Source of the DNA: a virus
IMG/VR virus record: IMGVR_UViG_3300027917_000091
Span: 1-38,141 of that record
Strand: one strand, 5' to 3'
Length of the DNA stretch: 38,141 nt
Notes under the pieces: model-generated
Database searches by the model: none
What the model was told of the DNA's origin: nothing
Seen by the model: only the letters and a program-made list of their open reading frames with translations
Shown here: in pieces, positions 7,431-16,584 of the stretch
Layout: the number at the start of each line of letters is the position of its first letter
Position numbering within the stretch: the first letter of the stretch is position 1
Translations under genes and position numbers: made by a program

Positions 7431-9124
7431 TATTTACCATCACGATTACTATCTGGATCAGATGGTTTTGATTCGGGATTTGTTTGATCATCTCCATCTG
7501 GCGTACCTTCACGATCCCCTGGACCCGTAAATGGAATATTTGGCTCAGGTAAAGTATCCTTAAGATTGATCTCTTTCTCATGTTGCATTTCAGCAATAAC
7601 ATCATCTGCTGGCAATCCAGACATATTAAGAGCACCCCGAATAGGAAGTAAACCATCTTCATAAAGTTTAGTTATAATATTCTTAGCCTTTTCCCTATCT
7701 TGCATCTTAAGAAAAGTCCATTTAAATTCTGGAAATTCATCTTTAAAATTATTCTCAACAGCTATTTGACGAAGTTTGTGAGTAGCCCACCTACCAATCA
7801 TTATCTGATATCTTTCCATCTGAGCTATTGTCTTAGCGAACTGGCTCCAATCTTTAGCCGCCGATGCACTGCCCCCGCCGTCGATGAGTAGTCTCGGAAT
7901 ACCAAGGGCAAACAGGATGTCCTGATCAGCGTTCTGGTAACGATCAGACATTGATAAAACATTATTAGTAGATGAGCCGAACTCCTCTGTGGACATATCG
8001 GCTCCAGGCCATACGAGAAAATTCTGTGTTTGCAGTTTTCTTAACGCAGAAACTGCTAAAAGAACTCTTTCATCTTTCGGAACTGCAAGCGGATGGTCAG
8101 GATCGTCGTGTCCAACTTTAACTATCCAGACCCTCTGAATCATTCCGTCTATAGTTGCAATATCAAGATTCCTGATTCTATGTTTATATGCCAGAGCGGG
8201 AAAACATTTAACCGTAAAAGGTTGTCCCCATGCGGCGTAGTCATCGTTTTTTCTACTGAAATGAGTAGTAAATTCTGCTGGTAATTTATATTTACCTTCA
8301 ACTTCTTTCTTAAGACCTTGCAAAACATCAGGCGGAATAGACTCTTTTAAAAGTTTCTGATCCTCTGTTAATGATCCGCCCTCTAATACAGCTCTCAAAT
8401 CTTCATCAATCTCACCGTAAATAATTTCAACACCCATCTTCGGCAAAGCCTCTGGTATGGTTAAATTTATAACGTCATGATCTATATAACTAACTGGAAG
8501 ATTAAAGCTCTTGCCAGCAAGCTCAGGCACTGGAACAAAATCCCAGTTTTCCGTAAATACAGTATCTCCATCACGGTATAATTGCCATAGTCTACGTATA
8601 GAAAAGGTTTCAATACCGCCAACATTCTGAACCTGATTTTCGTTAGACTCTATAGAATTCTCATCACCCATGGAATTAAACCACTTCGCCCAGTAGTAGC
8701 AAAGTTTGCGAAGTTCTTCGTCACGAACATTATCAATATACCATCCGCCCAATGTTGGGACTTCCACCAGTGCTTCAATGGCAGAGGCAACGACACCTTC
8801 GTATTTAACCGCTTTACGACTAAGCTTAATTAAATCCGCTCTTTCAATAGTATCGGTTTCATAATCTTTAGCATCTATAAGAAAGTTGTATCCAGACTTC
8901 ATATTAGTTGGCAAGGTGCCAGCAATATGAACTTCTCCAAACTTATCAACTTGCCACTCAACGTGAGAAGCCGCTTTATTTTTAACATCTGGACTTATAC
9001 TTAATAATCCACCATCTCTTTGTTGGTTGAGCTCAACAGCCAAGCCCATATTCTTTGCTTTATCAAAAATAGCTTCTGACAGTTCTATACGCTTTTCTTT
9101 TGTCCACTCTTTTTTATCTGCCAT
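7430..9124 (-). CDS. Portal protein
   Basis: A 564-aa protein directly after the large terminase gene. It has the size and character of a phage portal: a helical N-terminal region, a mixed middle with WQLYRDGDTVFTENWDF and LPVSYIDHDVINLTIPEA, and a polar Pro/Asp-rich C-terminal tail (GPGDREGTPDGDDQTNP). It would form the dodecameric DNA channel. The ATG at 9124 is preferred over 9133 because AGGA sits 9 nt before it and directly abuts the earlier ATG. It overlaps the terminase stop. Confidence 0.85.
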   Translation of the reverse strand: MADKKEWTKEKRIELSEAIFDKAKNMGLAVELNQQRDGGLLSISPDVKNKAASHVEWQVDKFGEVHIAGTLPTNMKSGYNFLIDAKDYETDTIERADLIKLSRKAVKYEGVVASAIEALVEVPTLGGWYIDNVRDEELRKLCYYWAKWFNSMGDENSIESNENQVQNVGGIETFSIRRLWQLYRDGDTVFTENWDFVPVPELAGKSFNLPVSYIDHDVINLTIPEALPKMGVEIIYGEIDEDLRAVLEGGSLTEDQKLLKESIPPDVLQGLKKEVEGKYKLPAEFTTHFSRKNDDYAAWGQPFTVKCFPALAYKHRIRNLDIATIDGMIQRVWIVKVGHDDPDHPLAVPKDERVLLAVSALRKLQTQNFLVWPGADMSTEEFGSSTNNVLSMSDRYQNADQDILFALGIPRLLIDGGGSASAAKDWSQFAKTIAQMERYQIMIGRWATHKLRQIAVENNFKDEFPEFKWTFLKMQDREKAKNIITKLYEDGLLPIRGALNMSGLPADDVIAEMQHEKEINLKDTLPEPNIPFTGPGDREGTPDGDDQTNPESKPSDPDSNRDGK

Positions 9125-9125
9125 T

Positions 9126-10970
9126 TTATCCATTCCTAAATCTGTTTATGGTTATGGTTGGAGCAAGGTTGGATGGCTCGGTTGGTTTTGGTAAATCTTC
9201 TTCATGAATAAGTTTCATGATTTCACCCCAACCATAGATAGTTGCGGAATACATATCTTTTAAATCTTTATCTGGATCTGGGGTAGAGAAATTAAGCCAA
9301 TTCTTTGTTGGTTTAATTTGTATCATTCTAAATTGTCTTGGAATCACATTAATAAAAGCTCGTACCATTTTTAATTCCTCAACAACTTTTTCATCGCCAG
9401 CACAAAAATAAAATCTTTCTTCGCCCATAGCTGTTTTTAAACTTCTATTCACTTTAGTATTCTCTTCATCGGAATAAGCAACCAATCTTAAACGATCATT
9501 ATGACTTGACATTCCGCCACGATCATCTTTTAATAAAGTAGCAATCCCACCCTCATCGTTATCTTCTGGATCAAAAAGTATCTCATAGTCATCGACAATA
9601 CCTTCTTTTACTACTCTATAAAGCTGATCTCGAACACTTGAACCACCACCACGTTTATCTAATGCAACAATTCTGATATCCTCAAACATATCTAAAATCT
9701 CATATATCTTTATTGCCGCATCTGTATCTTGCATGAATTTCTGCTCATAAGCCCATATAACATTACAAAACTTACTATACCCTTCCTGTGTCACTGGATC
9801 CCATGGATTTTTGGATAATGGGCCAAGTCTCGTCACAACAAAAGAAGTCATATCATGTTCACGGGCGACATCAACACTTAATATACAAGGGTCTTTACAA
9901 CCAAGCTTAGGTCTTAAATACATTGTCGCATTTTCAGCGTCCTCATCATTAAGCTCCATAAACTGTTGGTCTGTAAAAACTCTCTTGTTGGCAACTGAAT
10001 TAACCAGTTCAAAACTGTAATAATCACCAGTAGCCCTCATAGGAACACACAAGTGTTCACTTCTCCAACTCTCGATATCTGTAGTTATTTTATCAAGCTC
10101 ACCCTCAATATCATTTACTTTAATACCATAGGGAACAGACCAAAATTTAAGCTTTTTATTAAAGTATCTTGAGTTATACTTATACTCTTCGTCTTCTCCA
10201 GCATTATCAAAAGCATCGGCATAGATAAACTTAACTACTAAATACTCCTTTTTACCTTCTTTAATAAGGCGCATATATTCTTCAAGCTCTTTAGTATAAT
10301 CATCTTCCTCGTACTGTAAAGTTCCAGAATCTATGTTTTTATTCTCATACTCTTGCTTTTGAGTAACAACATTATAGTCAATGATCGAAAACGGACGAAT
10401 AACACGGTCTTTGATTTCTTTTTTTAAACCACGTCTTTCGTCTATCTGTGTAATGTTTGCACGAAAACCACGAATCGCATCACCCTTATTCCCTAAAGGG
10501 GCTGTGGCAATTGCACTACCATTTAAAAATTCTATTCTCCAAAGATCTGGGTCTTTTCTAATAAGGCTTCCAGATAGTCTTTTCGCACCAACGTTAACCA
10601 TATTGCGAACAAAATTTTCTTGTTTCTGTCCATCTTTTTCACCTTTTATTATGCTTTCCGCTTCTTCTAAAATCATCTTTCCTTGCCGAAACCCCTCTGC
10701 TCCAAGCGAGAGAACTTTCAACCTAGGATAAAGAACGGCGGAAATAATCGCAAAGACCGCTTCGCCGAAAGTTTTTGACATGCCACGGGAAAATATTCTT
10801 ATAATATCCCGTGCCTGTGTATGCCAATTGAGCCTTAAATCCAATCTTTGATGAGTGGACAATGTAATGCCAAGCAAATCACGAACAGCAAGTACTGGAT
10901 GTTGGCGGTAGAACATATATATTTTTGGGAATAGATATAATTCTTCCCTAGAAAGTTTTATATCCCCCAC
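9126..10970 (-). CDS. terL: Terminase large subunit
   Basis: 614 aa. The ATPase domain shows a Walker-A-like RGMSKTFGEAVFAII (about residues 62-76) and Walker B NITQIDERRG. The nuclease domain shows ILSVDVAREHDMTSFVV and later IVALDKRGGGSS, the acidic positions of the RNase H-like fold. It packages DNA into the prohead by docking on the portal encoded next. Its start overlaps the preceding 293-aa gene by 13 nt. Confidence 0.9.
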   Translation of the reverse strand: MGDIKLSREELYLFPKIYMFYRQHPVLAVRDLLGITLSTHQRLDLRLNWHTQARDIIRIFSRGMSKTFGEAVFAIISAVLYPRLKVLSLGAEGFRQGKMILEEAESIIKGEKDGQKQENFVRNMVNVGAKRLSGSLIRKDPDLWRIEFLNGSAIATAPLGNKGDAIRGFRANITQIDERRGLKKEIKDRVIRPFSIIDYNVVTQKQEYENKNIDSGTLQYEEDDYTKELEEYMRLIKEGKKEYLVVKFIYADAFDNAGEDEEYKYNSRYFNKKLKFWSVPYGIKVNDIEGELDKITTDIESWRSEHLCVPMRATGDYYSFELVNSVANKRVFTDQQFMELNDEDAENATMYLRPKLGCKDPCILSVDVAREHDMTSFVVTRLGPLSKNPWDPVTQEGYSKFCNVIWAYEQKFMQDTDAAIKIYEILDMFEDIRIVALDKRGGGSSVRDQLYRVVKEGIVDDYEILFDPEDNDEGGIATLLKDDRGGMSSHNDRLRLVAYSDEENTKVNRSLKTAMGEERFYFCAGDEKVVEELKMVRAFINVIPRQFRMIQIKPTKNWLNFSTPDPDKDLKDMYSATIYGWGEIMKLIHEEDLPKPTEPSNLAPTITINRFRNG

Positions 10971-11839
10971 TCGTCCACCTTTTTCCGTATCAGATCGATG
11001 CTTAGCTGTTCACCGTCAATAACATCTCCATATAAAGTCTTAATCCACGATAATGCTAAAAATTCTTCTGTTGTTCCCCTGTCAACAGCATTTAGGATTA
11101 GCTTTATCTCTTCTTTCTGCCACATCGTTTCCAACTCTGGATATTCCTCAATTGTAGCTTTAAACTTTGTACTCAATTGTTCCAGAGTACCACTCTCGGC
11201 GGCATTAAGAGCTGCTTTCCTTTGTTTACCAGAAACGCCCAAGCTCTCAGCAAGCTCTTTAATTTCTTTAGTCAGATCACGACTTAAAGAAACATTATCT
11301 ATATCACGTTGGTTGAGCACAGATAAAAATGCCAACCTTTTAATCATCAGTTCATCAACAGCAACAGTAGAAGATGCAAATTCTGTACGAAAGCGATCAA
11401 TAAATTCTTCATATATTGCTTCTTCTCGTTTAGAAAAAGTTCTCTCATTCTCATCTTCAAGAGAAACTTTTTTCTTTCCCATATCCTTAATCTTTTGTGA
11501 TATCTTAGTCTTTCCGCCGATTAAGGACTGGGTGCCTAAATCATAACCAAACACTTTTAACCGTAGGGCCAGCTTCTCATACCAGTCTTTTGTCTTTAGA
11601 CCTGGCGGATTGTGCCACAAAGTATTGTCTGGCTTGAAGCATGTTGTACACTGTTTTAATATCGCCCTACAGTAGGCATCGGTTTTGGCTTCGGAGTCAC
11701 ACTCCTTCCTATTTCCAAGGAACGCCATAACCATACCATCTAATATTTTCTGATATTCCTCTTTGGGAATCTCAAAACTATCTATTCTTGGATTAAGATT
11801 AAGCCCTTCTGACTCATTGTTATCTGTTAAAAAATTCAT
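10958..11839 (-). CDS. Putative terminase small subunit
   Basis: 293 aa, almost wholly helical and charged, overlapping the start of the large terminase gene. Residues about 185-225 (LTKEIKELAESLGVSGKQRKAALNAAE, given here only as a region) resemble a helix-turn-helix. N-terminal Cys residues (CRAILKQCTTCFK) might bind metal. Position argues for a DNA-recognition terminase subunit, but it is longer than usual and the family is not certain. Its ATG overlaps the stop of the 55-aa zinc protein (ATGA). Confidence 0.5.
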   Translation of the reverse strand: MNFLTDNNESEGLNLNPRIDSFEIPKEEYQKILDGMVMAFLGNRKECDSEAKTDAYCRAILKQCTTCFKPDNTLWHNPPGLKTKDWYEKLALRLKVFGYDLGTQSLIGGKTKISQKIKDMGKKKVSLEDENERTFSKREEAIYEEFIDRFRTEFASSTVAVDELMIKRLAFLSVLNQRDIDNVSLSRDLTKEIKELAESLGVSGKQRKAALNAAESGTLEQLSTKFKATIEEYPELETMWQKEEIKLILNAVDRGTTEEFLALSWIKTLYGDVIDGEQLSIDLIRKKVDEWGI

Positions 11840-12003
11840 GCTGTATAAATAACTCGACCTTTATTTCTGTCTTTTTCGGAAAGATTAATTGTTCTAACGT
11901 TATAACACTGTTTACAATAAATCTTTCCCTTATAGAGATATACTTCACCTCTTTTTAGAGCCACTTTACAGCTCTTACTATTACATTTTAAATCTGTCTT
12001 CAT
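11836..12003 (-). CDS. Small zinc-ribbon-like protein
   Basis: 55 aa, MKTDLKCNSKSCKVALKRGE at the start, then YLYKGKIYCKQCYN. Four Cys in a C-x4-C-x17-C-x2-C arrangement fit a small zinc-binding knuckle. AAAGGA lies 8 nt before the ATG, the start overlaps the 130-aa gene and the stop overlaps the next ATG. It is therefore a real link in the terminase operon although very short. It may help DNA or protein binding during packaging; no family is recognised. Confidence 0.75.
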   Translation of the reverse strand: MKTDLKCNSKSCKVALKRGEVYLYKGKIYCKQCYNVRTINLSEKDRNKGRVIYTA

Positions 12004-12373
12004 ATGTATTTTCCTTTAATTGCCTTTCATACATACAATGTGCTTTAAATCCACCCTCTATATTAACCCCTAATTGTAAATAAAAATTAAACTTTTTTCT
12101 TAAAATTTTGATACTTGACCTAAAATGATGTATAATATTAGGTCTAGTGCACCGCATAATCGATGCAATATCTTCCTGCTTGACGCCTTTTTCGCCTTTT
12201 AATATCAAAATTCTATATTGGTAGGGATTTAAAAATTTACGGGCAACGGACTTCACATATCGCCATTGAATAAAATCGTGCATTTTCTGGTAGCCATCCC
12301 ATAATCCATCTTCATTCGAATAATACTCGATTTGATCACTAACAGGAATTTCAGCATACTTATGACTTGGCAT
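11981..12373 (-). CDS. Sigma-region-4-like regulator
   Basis: 130 aa. Residues about 45-95 (FLNPYQYRILILKGEKGV, then KQEDIASIMRCTRPNIIHHF) have the layout of sigma-70 region 4: a helix, a short turn and a recognition helix that reads a -35 box. There is no region 2, so it is not a full sigma factor. It lies at the head of the terminase operon and may direct late transcription as an accessory or sigma-like factor, or be a packaging-linked HTH protein. One copy of the repeated promoter-like motif is embedded near its 3' end. Confidence 0.6.
   Translation of the reverse strand: MPSHKYAEIPVSDQIEYYSNEDGLWDGYQKMHDFIQWRYVKSVARKFLNPYQYRILILKGEKGVKQEDIASIMRCTRPNIIHHFRSSIKILRKKFNFYLQLGVNIEGGFKAHCMYERQLKENTYEDRFKM
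12058..12081 (-). promoter_or_regulatory. Repeated late-promoter-like motif, copy 3 (intragenic)
   Basis: Minus strand ATTTACAAT-TA-GGGGTTAATATAG, 55-78 nt upstream of the ATG at 12003 that begins the zinc protein/terminase run. It is nearly identical to the copy at 408-431 and shares TTTACA, GGG and TTAAT with the two intergenic copies. It would serve the terminase-portal unit. Confidence 0.45.
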
Positions 12374-12412
12374 AAAACCTCGTGAAATTTTTCACTTGAT
12401 ACTGTAAAAAAA

Positions 12413-13042
12413 TTACAGCTCGAAGTATTCCTTAATTTCACTAATCAGAGGTCGTGTGGCATGTTCAAGCTGTGCCATATTTTTGGCTATCAGAACATAA
12501 TCCCAATCATTATAATGATCAAGTGCTGTTTCTGATTCATGTTTGTTATTACCATTCATTTCATGATTAGGTCTAACAACCCTGATTAGCATACTTTTAG
12601 AGCTCGTTTCAGCAACTGGTGCAATCTCTTTAAACATGTTATGAATACAATCATACTCATTAGGAAAACGCATATCTGGCGTTAATACTAAAATTTTAGT
12701 TTGACCTTTGCCATAAGTAACTAAATATTTTTCAACTTCTTTTCTATAATGATACACCCATATATCTGAATATATATTTCTAGCAACATCTGTTCCAAAC
12801 TGTTGCAAAACAAATCTACCAGTAATACCACCTAAGTGTGCAATTGGTTCATCTTTCCCTTCTTCATCTGTTAAATTATGCATTGGAATATCAAATACAT
12901 GGCTACAAATTTCCTTCAACTTATCGGCAAAACGAAATACACCACCCATAGTATGTGTTAAAATTTCTTTCCCGATCAAATTACATACAGAATCCTTTCC
13001 ATGCCCCGCCTTCCCAGACACCCCTATAATTAGTGCTTTCAT
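12413..13042 (-). CDS. Deoxynucleoside monophosphate kinase
   Basis: 209 aa. The N-terminal P-loop GVSGKAGHGKDS and the downstream layout (FRFADKLKEICSHVF; VLTPDMRFPNEYD; LIRVVRPNHEMNGN) match phage dNMP kinases of the T4 gp1 type, which convert dNMPs to dNDPs for DNA synthesis. The ATG at 13042 is preferred over the TTG at 13045 because it lies in TGATG overlapping the previous stop, with GGAG 7 nt before it. It pairs logically with the nucleotidase, dUTPase and replication genes nearby. Confidence 0.85.
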   Translation of the reverse strand: MKALIIGVSGKAGHGKDSVCNLIGKEILTHTMGGVFRFADKLKEICSHVFDIPMHNLTDEEGKDEPIAHLGGITGRFVLQQFGTDVARNIYSDIWVYHYRKEVEKYLVTYGKGQTKILVLTPDMRFPNEYDCIHNMFKEIAPVAETSSKSMLIRVVRPNHEMNGNNKHESETALDHYNDWDYVLIAKNMAQLEHATRPLISEIKEYFEL

Positions 13043-13602
13043 CAAAATTCTCCATTTAAGACACGGTCAACGAATTTACCGAAATGTGGAACCCTAGTTA
13101 CGGCACCATCAAAAGGGCCGTCAGGGCCATTCTTATTATATTTATAATCTATAACGACAACATTCTTGCCATAATGTAATAATTCATGTATTTGTTCAGG
13201 GCTGTCTTCTACATAAACATCACAATCAACAGCCCATTTTTGCTGAGTAAAATGTATACCATCATAATTCAATTTGTGCTGATGCATCCATTGTAATGCG
13301 TAAACTTCTGTATTAGAATTTGGCTGATGCGTTATAATCTCAACTGTATCTGTTTTTGCTATGGTATTAAGTTCCTTGGTGTATTTAAATATTGGGGCTG
13401 TTAGGTAAATTTCTTTAGTATGGAGAGAATTAAAGAAAAAATCGTAGATATCATCGCCTATAGAAAAATTGTCACTTAATAAATAACTATTCCACTCTTG
13501 AACTGGGCGACACCACTCGTTTGGAAACGTTTTTAAATAAACTTCAACCAACTTATTGTAAGTGTTTCTTAAAACACCATCGATATCAATTCCGATTCTC
13601 AT
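13042..13602 (-). CDS. HAD-family 5'-nucleotidase-like phosphatase
   Basis: 186 aa. It opens MRIGIDIDGVLRN, the DxDGx motif of HAD phosphohydrolases. EIITHQPNSNTE gives motif II and CDVYVEDSPEQIHEL the acidic motif IV. Cap and length fit a deoxyribonucleotidase (NT5C-like) that adjusts nucleotide pools, though other small phosphatases are possible. It overlaps both neighbours (4 nt with the kinase, 17 nt with the HD-GYP gene). Confidence 0.8.
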   Translation of the reverse strand: MRIGIDIDGVLRNTYNKLVEVYLKTFPNEWCRPVQEWNSYLLSDNFSIGDDIYDFFFNSLHTKEIYLTAPIFKYTKELNTIAKTDTVEIITHQPNSNTEVYALQWMHQHKLNYDGIHFTQQKWAVDCDVYVEDSPEQIHELLHYGKNVVVIDYKYNKNGPDGPFDGAVTRVPHFGKFVDRVLNGEF

Positions 13603-14287
13603 TATTTACCTCTTTGTAAACTCCATAGACTTCGGGATCATTGTACAAACTTTGAAAACGCTCCGTCTCCAATGCTTGTAAAAACAGCTTAACTATATCA
13701 GGATCAAACATTCTTCCGCTTTGTTTAACTATAAAATTAGATGCTGATTGCTCGTCCCACAATTCTTTATAACCACGAAAGGCGACAAGGGCATCGAATA
13801 CATCTGCAACGTGAATTATCCTTGCAAAAAGATGAATATCTCTACCCTTCAAGCCATTTGGATATCCTTTGCCATCCCAGCATTCATGATGCTGTTCAGT
13901 GACTAAGGACTCTATCTTGAAAAAGGGGGCCACTTTGAGTATGTTCGCACCGTATGTCGGGTGACCCCTTATAAACTTACGCTCTTTTGGCGACAGTTTC
14001 CTATCCGACAATATTATATCAGATGCGACTCCAACTTTTCCAATATCATGTAAAAGACCACAACGCCATAAAGACGTCAATTCTCTTTCAGGCAAACCAA
14101 GCATCTTTCCCATAAGATGAGATATAGTGCCAACCCTATCAGAGTGTCGTGCAGTATGTATAGAATGCTCATGAACTTCAATAACACGTAAAAATGCAAT
14201 CATCATAATAGTTCGCCGTGTGTCGTATTCAGCTTGTTTTTGCTTTCTATCTTGTTCTAACATTATATTATGCAGATCGTCCTTCAT
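13586..14287 (-). CDS. HD-GYP cyclic-dinucleotide phosphodiesterase
   Basis: 233 aa. The catalytic HD pair is in LLHDIGKVG (His80, Asp81). The diagnostic HHE-x2-DGKGYP follows (His133, His134, Glu135, GYP 140-142), and HVADVFDALVAFRGYK completes the domain. All key residues are present, so the enzyme is probably active against c-di-GMP or 3'3'-cGAMP. There is no sensory or receiver domain. In a phage this could lower host c-di-GMP or remove a CBASS second messenger. It sits between the replication genes and the nucleotidase, so early expression is likely. Confidence 0.88.
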   Translation of the reverse strand: MKDDLHNIMLEQDRKQKQAEYDTRRTIMMIAFLRVIEVHEHSIHTARHSDRVGTISHLMGKMLGLPERELTSLWRCGLLHDIGKVGVASDIILSDRKLSPKERKFIRGHPTYGANILKVAPFFKIESLVTEQHHECWDGKGYPNGLKGRDIHLFARIIHVADVFDALVAFRGYKELWDEQSASNFIVKQSGRMFDPDIVKLFLQALETERFQSLYNDPEVYGVYKEVNNENRN

Positions 14288-14753
14288 TTTTTCTCATCGA
14301 GTTAACTAGGCAAATGCCTACATCAATAGATTTCTGGAGAACTTCATACTTGTACTTGTACGTAAAAAGCTCTTTTTGTTTATCATGTAATTCTGCTGTC
14401 GCTTTTTCAATTTTTCCTTCATAATTCGCAATGTCTGCTTTGCAGATATGCTCTTCTACCCAAGCGAACATCAAATCTTTACTTCTCTTGTAATAATTTG
14501 GGATTCTATCAAAAGACTTCGTTAGATGATAATTAACGAGATGATTTTTCTTTGTACGCAAAACATTAATATTAGATTCAATTGCACTAACTTCTACTTC
14601 TAAATCAGCTAAAAACTGGGCATTCCACGCAAGAAGGTTAATCTTTGTTATAAGCCTGTCCTGTAAGACTTTGATAATATCCTCTGAGGCGACTAGACCA
14701 GCCGCCTCTGGATATTCATATTGTGCTAAATCAGACCATTTTCTATCAGCCAT
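14268..14753 (-). CDS. Coiled-coil protein, paralogue of 30070-30534
   Basis: 161 aa, almost all helix with heptad-like runs (LADLEVEVSAIESNINVLR; KIEKATAELHDKQKELF). The segment FDRIPNYYKRSKDLMFAW aligns with FEKIPPKQQKNRDLQLGW in the 154-aa protein at 30070-30534, and both end in a long helix of similar phase. They are therefore two copies of one family. Function unknown; it lies between SSB and the HD-GYP enzyme. Confidence 0.7.
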   Translation of the reverse strand: MADRKWSDLAQYEYPEAAGLVASEDIIKVLQDRLITKINLLAWNAQFLADLEVEVSAIESNINVLRTKKNHLVNYHLTKSFDRIPNYYKRSKDLMFAWVEEHICKADIANYEGKIEKATAELHDKQKELFTYKYKYEVLQKSIDVGICLVNSMRKNEGRSA

Positions 14754-14762
14754 TAGTTCCTC

Positions 14763-15173
14763 TTAAAATGGGAGATCGTCCTTTTCTTCCTTCGGCTGTT
14801 CGGGTGGCGGAGATTCTTGCTCGCCGTCTTTTGAGACACGACCTTCACCGAAATCAATATTCTGAGCCAAAACATACATACGATAACGCATCTGTTTAGT
14901 CTCTTTATCTTCCCATTTCTTTTCAGCGAGTCTGCCAACAACCTTAACCTCTGTGCCTTTTTTAGCCAGATTAGCAACACGATCAGCGAGGTTTTTCCAC
15001 GCAGTTACAGGAACCCACGTAGTTTCCTCGTTAAAACCCTTTTCGCCATCACCTTTTGGATAATACCTAGAGACAGCAATTGAAAAGTTACATACTGAAT
15101 CGCCGTTTCCAGTAACGGATAATTCTGGATCTCTACCTAAACGACCGATTCCAATCCACAAATTCTCATTCAT
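14763..15173 (-). CDS. ssb: Single-stranded DNA-binding protein
   Basis: 136-aa bacterial-type SSB. The OB fold is recognisable from WIGIGRLGRDPELSV, VCNFSIAVSRYY, TTWVPVTAWKNLADRVA and VKVVGRLAEKKWED. A Pro/Glu-rich linker leads to the acidic tip KDDLPF, the usual partner-binding tail. It protects ssDNA and would recruit the helicase and nuclease partners encoded beside it. The second ATG (15173) has better spacing from GGAG than 15176. Confidence 0.95.
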   Translation of the reverse strand: MNENLWIGIGRLGRDPELSVTGNGDSVCNFSIAVSRYYPKGDGEKGFNEETTWVPVTAWKNLADRVANLAKKGTEVKVVGRLAEKKWEDKETKQMRYRMYVLAQNIDFGEGRVSKDGEQESPPPEQPKEEKDDLPF

Positions 15174-16584
15174 CATAAACTCCTTCGATAAGTTCTTCCT
15201 TTGCTAAGTTCTCAAAACGTCCTACGTCCTTCTGAAAAATGGTCTTCGCTGACCCCGTATCGGCGTTCCTTGCCTTTCCTACAATTATTTCTGCTTGACC
15301 AGTACTCGGAGACCCATCGGCAAACGTCTCTATTCCGTAATATTCTGGTCTGTAAATAAATAAAATAATGTCGGCGTCCTGTTCTAAAGTACCAGAGTCC
15401 CTCAAATCTGACATCACTGGTCGGGGAACAGTTCTTGATTCTACCGCCCTCGATAACTGTGACAATGCGAGAACTGGTATCTTAAGCTCTTTAGCCAATG
15501 CCTTTAACGCCTTTGAAATACTTGATATCTCTTGCTGTCTGTTCTCCTTTCGTAAGCTACAATCTAAAAGTTGTAAATAATCTATTATTAAAAGTTTTAT
15601 ATCATGATTACCAACCATTCTTCTTGCTATGCCACGCAAATTAATCTCATTTAATGGTGTCTGATCATTAATAAAGAGCGGTTGTTTATTTATTTCTTTC
15701 CAAGTTTTAGCTAAGAAATCAAACTCAGGTTGAGTAACCTGTCCCGATCTAATACGAAGTCCATTTATCTTAGATACAGAACTGAGCTGTCTTAAAAATA
15801 TTCCTTCGGATGCCATTTCTAAAGATATAATGCCCACAGCCCTGTCCTTCTTTATATTATTACGGGCAAACTGTAGAGCGAGGGCGGTCTTCCCCATGCT
15901 CGGTCTGGCAGCTAGATATATTAAATCACCAGCCTCAAACCCGCCAAGACATCGATCTATATCTCTAAGACCCGTATCAGCTATAAATGGTGGCATACCG
16001 TTATCTTTTATATCTTTTAATTTCTTCATGTAATTAACGCCAATATCACCTAACGAAAAGGTGGTATTCAGCGACTCACTACGCTGAGCTATGGTAAAAA
16101 GTTCAGATTCTATCTCATCAATAGTACCTTTAACAGTACCTAATTCAGCACGTTTTACTTTATCTATGGAATTGTTAAGTGATAAAGAAACCTCACGTTG
16201 GAGAAATTTTTCTTCTAGGTGCGCCTGATAGGATTCAAAATTTGCGGGATTGATATCAGCTATATTTAAAATAACATCAACTTCATTAAAAGAATACTGT
16301 TTGTAAGGAAAGTTTGAACTCATTATTTTAGATTTCACATTAATAGGGTCTACTGGTTTACCATCACGGTAAAGACCCAACATGCTGTCAAATATGAGTC
16401 CTCTGTTAGCAGAAGAAAACCACTCTTTGGTTACGTTTATCATTTGATCCATATTCTTCGGGTTTCCTAGGATTGCTCCAAGAAACCCATATTCAATAAT
16501 TTCCAGTTCATTCGTTTTTTCCAACCACGCCCCCAGCTCTTGAAAGGAATTCAGACAGGCTGTTCCTGTCCTCGTCAGTAACAT
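15166..16584 (-). CDS. dnaB: Replicative DNA helicase, DnaB-like
   Basis: 472 aa. The N-terminal domain begins about residue 26 (LEIIEYGFLGAILGNP). The RecA-like C-domain carries Walker A AARPSMGKTALALQF (about 225-239), KLLIIDYLQLL as Walker B, and LALSQLSRAVE followed by DLRDSGTLEQDADII, all typical of DnaB. It unwinds the fork. The first 20 residues (MLLTRTGTACLNSFQELGAW) overlap the previous gene by 77 nt and are not DnaB-like, so a later non-ATG start such as TTG near 16522 is possible. Confidence 0.93.
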   Translation of the reverse strand: MLLTRTGTACLNSFQELGAWLEKTNELEIIEYGFLGAILGNPKNMDQMINVTKEWFSSANRGLIFDSMLGLYRDGKPVDPINVKSKIMSSNFPYKQYSFNEVDVILNIADINPANFESYQAHLEEKFLQREVSLSLNNSIDKVKRAELGTVKGTIDEIESELFTIAQRSESLNTTFSLGDIGVNYMKKLKDIKDNGMPPFIADTGLRDIDRCLGGFEAGDLIYLAARPSMGKTALALQFARNNIKKDRAVGIISLEMASEGIFLRQLSSVSKINGLRIRSGQVTQPEFDFLAKTWKEINKQPLFINDQTPLNEINLRGIARRMVGNHDIKLLIIDYLQLLDCSLRKENRQQEISSISKALKALAKELKIPVLALSQLSRAVESRTVPRPVMSDLRDSGTLEQDADIILFIYRPEYYGIETFADGSPSTGQAEIIVGKARNADTGSAKTIFQKDVGRFENLAKEELIEGVYDE

